From positions 1 through 13,982 of the forward strand of contig CAKMMH010000026.1 of the NCBI GenBank assembly GCA_927798255.1: a stretch of 13,982 nucleotides of DNA, written 5' to 3'. Source of the stretch: an uncultured bacterium. GTDB taxonomy: Bacteria > Bdellovibrionota_C > UBA2361 > CAKMMH01. The translations under genes were made by a program, and so were the position numbers. The notes beneath the pieces were generated by a model that had not been told where the DNA came from, ran no database searches, and saw only the letters and a program-made list of their open reading frames with translations. This document shows positions 13,430-13,982 of the stretch, piece by piece (the stretch's first letter is position 1; every line of letters starts with the position of its first letter).

Positions 13430-13982
13430 ATATAAATTAAAATATCAAAGCTAAAAATTGTCTTTTATTGATTGTTAGGTGCTTTTTAAACACCCTAAAA
13501 CTTTAAGAAAAGCTAATATTTTTAAAGTGTTACTGTAGTTTTATTTAAATTTTCTAAAAAATCTACAAATCCAAACAACCAATAATCACGCTTAACACAT
13601 GTTTACCTTTTGGCTCATAATTAGATGTCAGTGAAAATATGTAGATGAAAAAAATATATAAAAATATGAATCTAAAAAAACCGAAGTGATAATAAAACAA
13701 GATAGTTCTAAAAATCAATAAAAATATCATATTTATTTGATAAATATTTATTAGAAATAGCCTATCATTCTAGGAATAAGTAATAAAATATGGAAATCCT
13801 TAGTAATTAAAAAATTAAAAAAACATAAGATTTAGAGAGGAAAAGTTATCAACAACTGATAGGTAGCGAAAGACTTAAAGAGCTGTAGCTACCTGTTAGC
13901 TTGTTGATAACGAGTTTGTCCTAAAAAGTCTGTAAAAGTTGTATTGCAGAAATAGAAAGCTATAGTAATCTTTAAGAAGGAG
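13430..13982. other. Gene-free 3' stretch with a leader-like end
   Basis: I find no convincing gene in these 553 nt on either strand. The longest start-to-stop frames are about a dozen codons (for example MKKIYKNMNLKKPK, near 13645) without a ribosome binding site. An imperfect inverted repeat, TTAGGTG/CACCCTAA near 13475-13497, lies after the lipoprotein gene but has no U-tract. The last 140 nt hold a large hairpin (13845-13911), and the window ends in AAGAAGGAG, a Shine-Dalgarno. A rightward gene therefore probably starts within about ten bases beyond the edge. Confidence 0.6.
13845..13911 (+). promoter_or_regulatory. Long RNA-like hairpin in the leader of the next gene
   Basis: The arms 13845-13867 and 13888-13911 form a 23-bp stem: 11 perfect pairs (GTTATCAACAA with TTGTTGATAAC), one bulged C (13900), then 12 pairs including one G-U (13858/13897) and one U-G (13860/13895). 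The loop is 20 nt. The wobble pairs and single bulge suggest selection on the RNA rather than a DNA operator. It lies about 70 nt before a Shine-Dalgarno at the very end of the window. I could not match it to a known riboswitch, 6S, SRP or tmRNA signature. Confidence 0.55.

Noticed and set aside
13845..13911. Pair of inverted DnaA boxes / replication origin
   Set aside because: TTATCAACA differs from the consensus TTATCCACA, only two copies are present, and the base pairing continues for 23 bp with G-U pairs, which a DNA-binding site would not need.
1..13982. tRNA, rRNA, CRISPR array, insertion sequence or transposase
   Set aside because: I looked for cloverleaf ends, regularly spaced direct repeats and transposase motifs on both strands and saw none.

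Overview
The window is AT-rich (under about 30% GC by eye) and very probably from a Gram-negative bacterium. It carries most of one arm of an aryl-polyene (APE) type fatty-acid-like pigment cluster and a lipobox lipoprotein. A low-GC proteobacterium such as a Campylobacterota relative is possible, but nothing here fixes the taxon.

APE core. Two divergent transcription units share a short promoter region near 5293-5365. To the right run a ketosynthase, a hot-dog dehydratase, a ketoreductase and a second ketosynthase, in the order apeO-P-Q-R (5366-9022). To the left run a chain-length-factor-like protein (apeC-like, 4624-5292/5313) and a PlsC-type acyltransferase (apeD-like, 3872-4612). Two acyl carrier proteins (apeE/F-like, 46-574) and the first codons of a further gene (1-36) lie at the left edge. 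Together these would load, extend, reduce and dehydrate an acyl-ACP and transfer the polyene to a membrane lipid.

Interruption. The expected leftward run C-D-E-F is split by a block of about 3.3 kb (575-3871). The block holds three genes in the opposite orientation: an atypical kinase-fold protein, a frameshifted Nudix hydrolase and a radical SAM enzyme. The carrier-protein pair has its own sigma70-like promoter (640-668) and a palindrome in its leader (599-624).

RiPP module. At 9889-11380 (minus strand) a radical SAM/SPASM enzyme with a C-terminal PqqD/RRE-like segment is followed 19 nt later by a 48-codon gene with a near-perfect Shine-Dalgarno. Its product ends MNCLCLAHPPKCNR. This looks like a modified-peptide precursor plus its maturase, in DNA visibly richer in GC than its surroundings. 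A strong terminator follows the precursor gene, and a cytosolic gluzincin metallopeptidase gene lies just beyond it.

Right end. A BASS-family transporter (11670-12563) lies right after a 26-codon ORF that has the Shine-Dalgarno the transporter lacks. A lipoprotein of unknown function follows (12806-13429), then about 550 nt without a gene. That stretch contains a 23-bp RNA-like hairpin (13845-13911) in what looks like the leader of a gene starting just outside the window.
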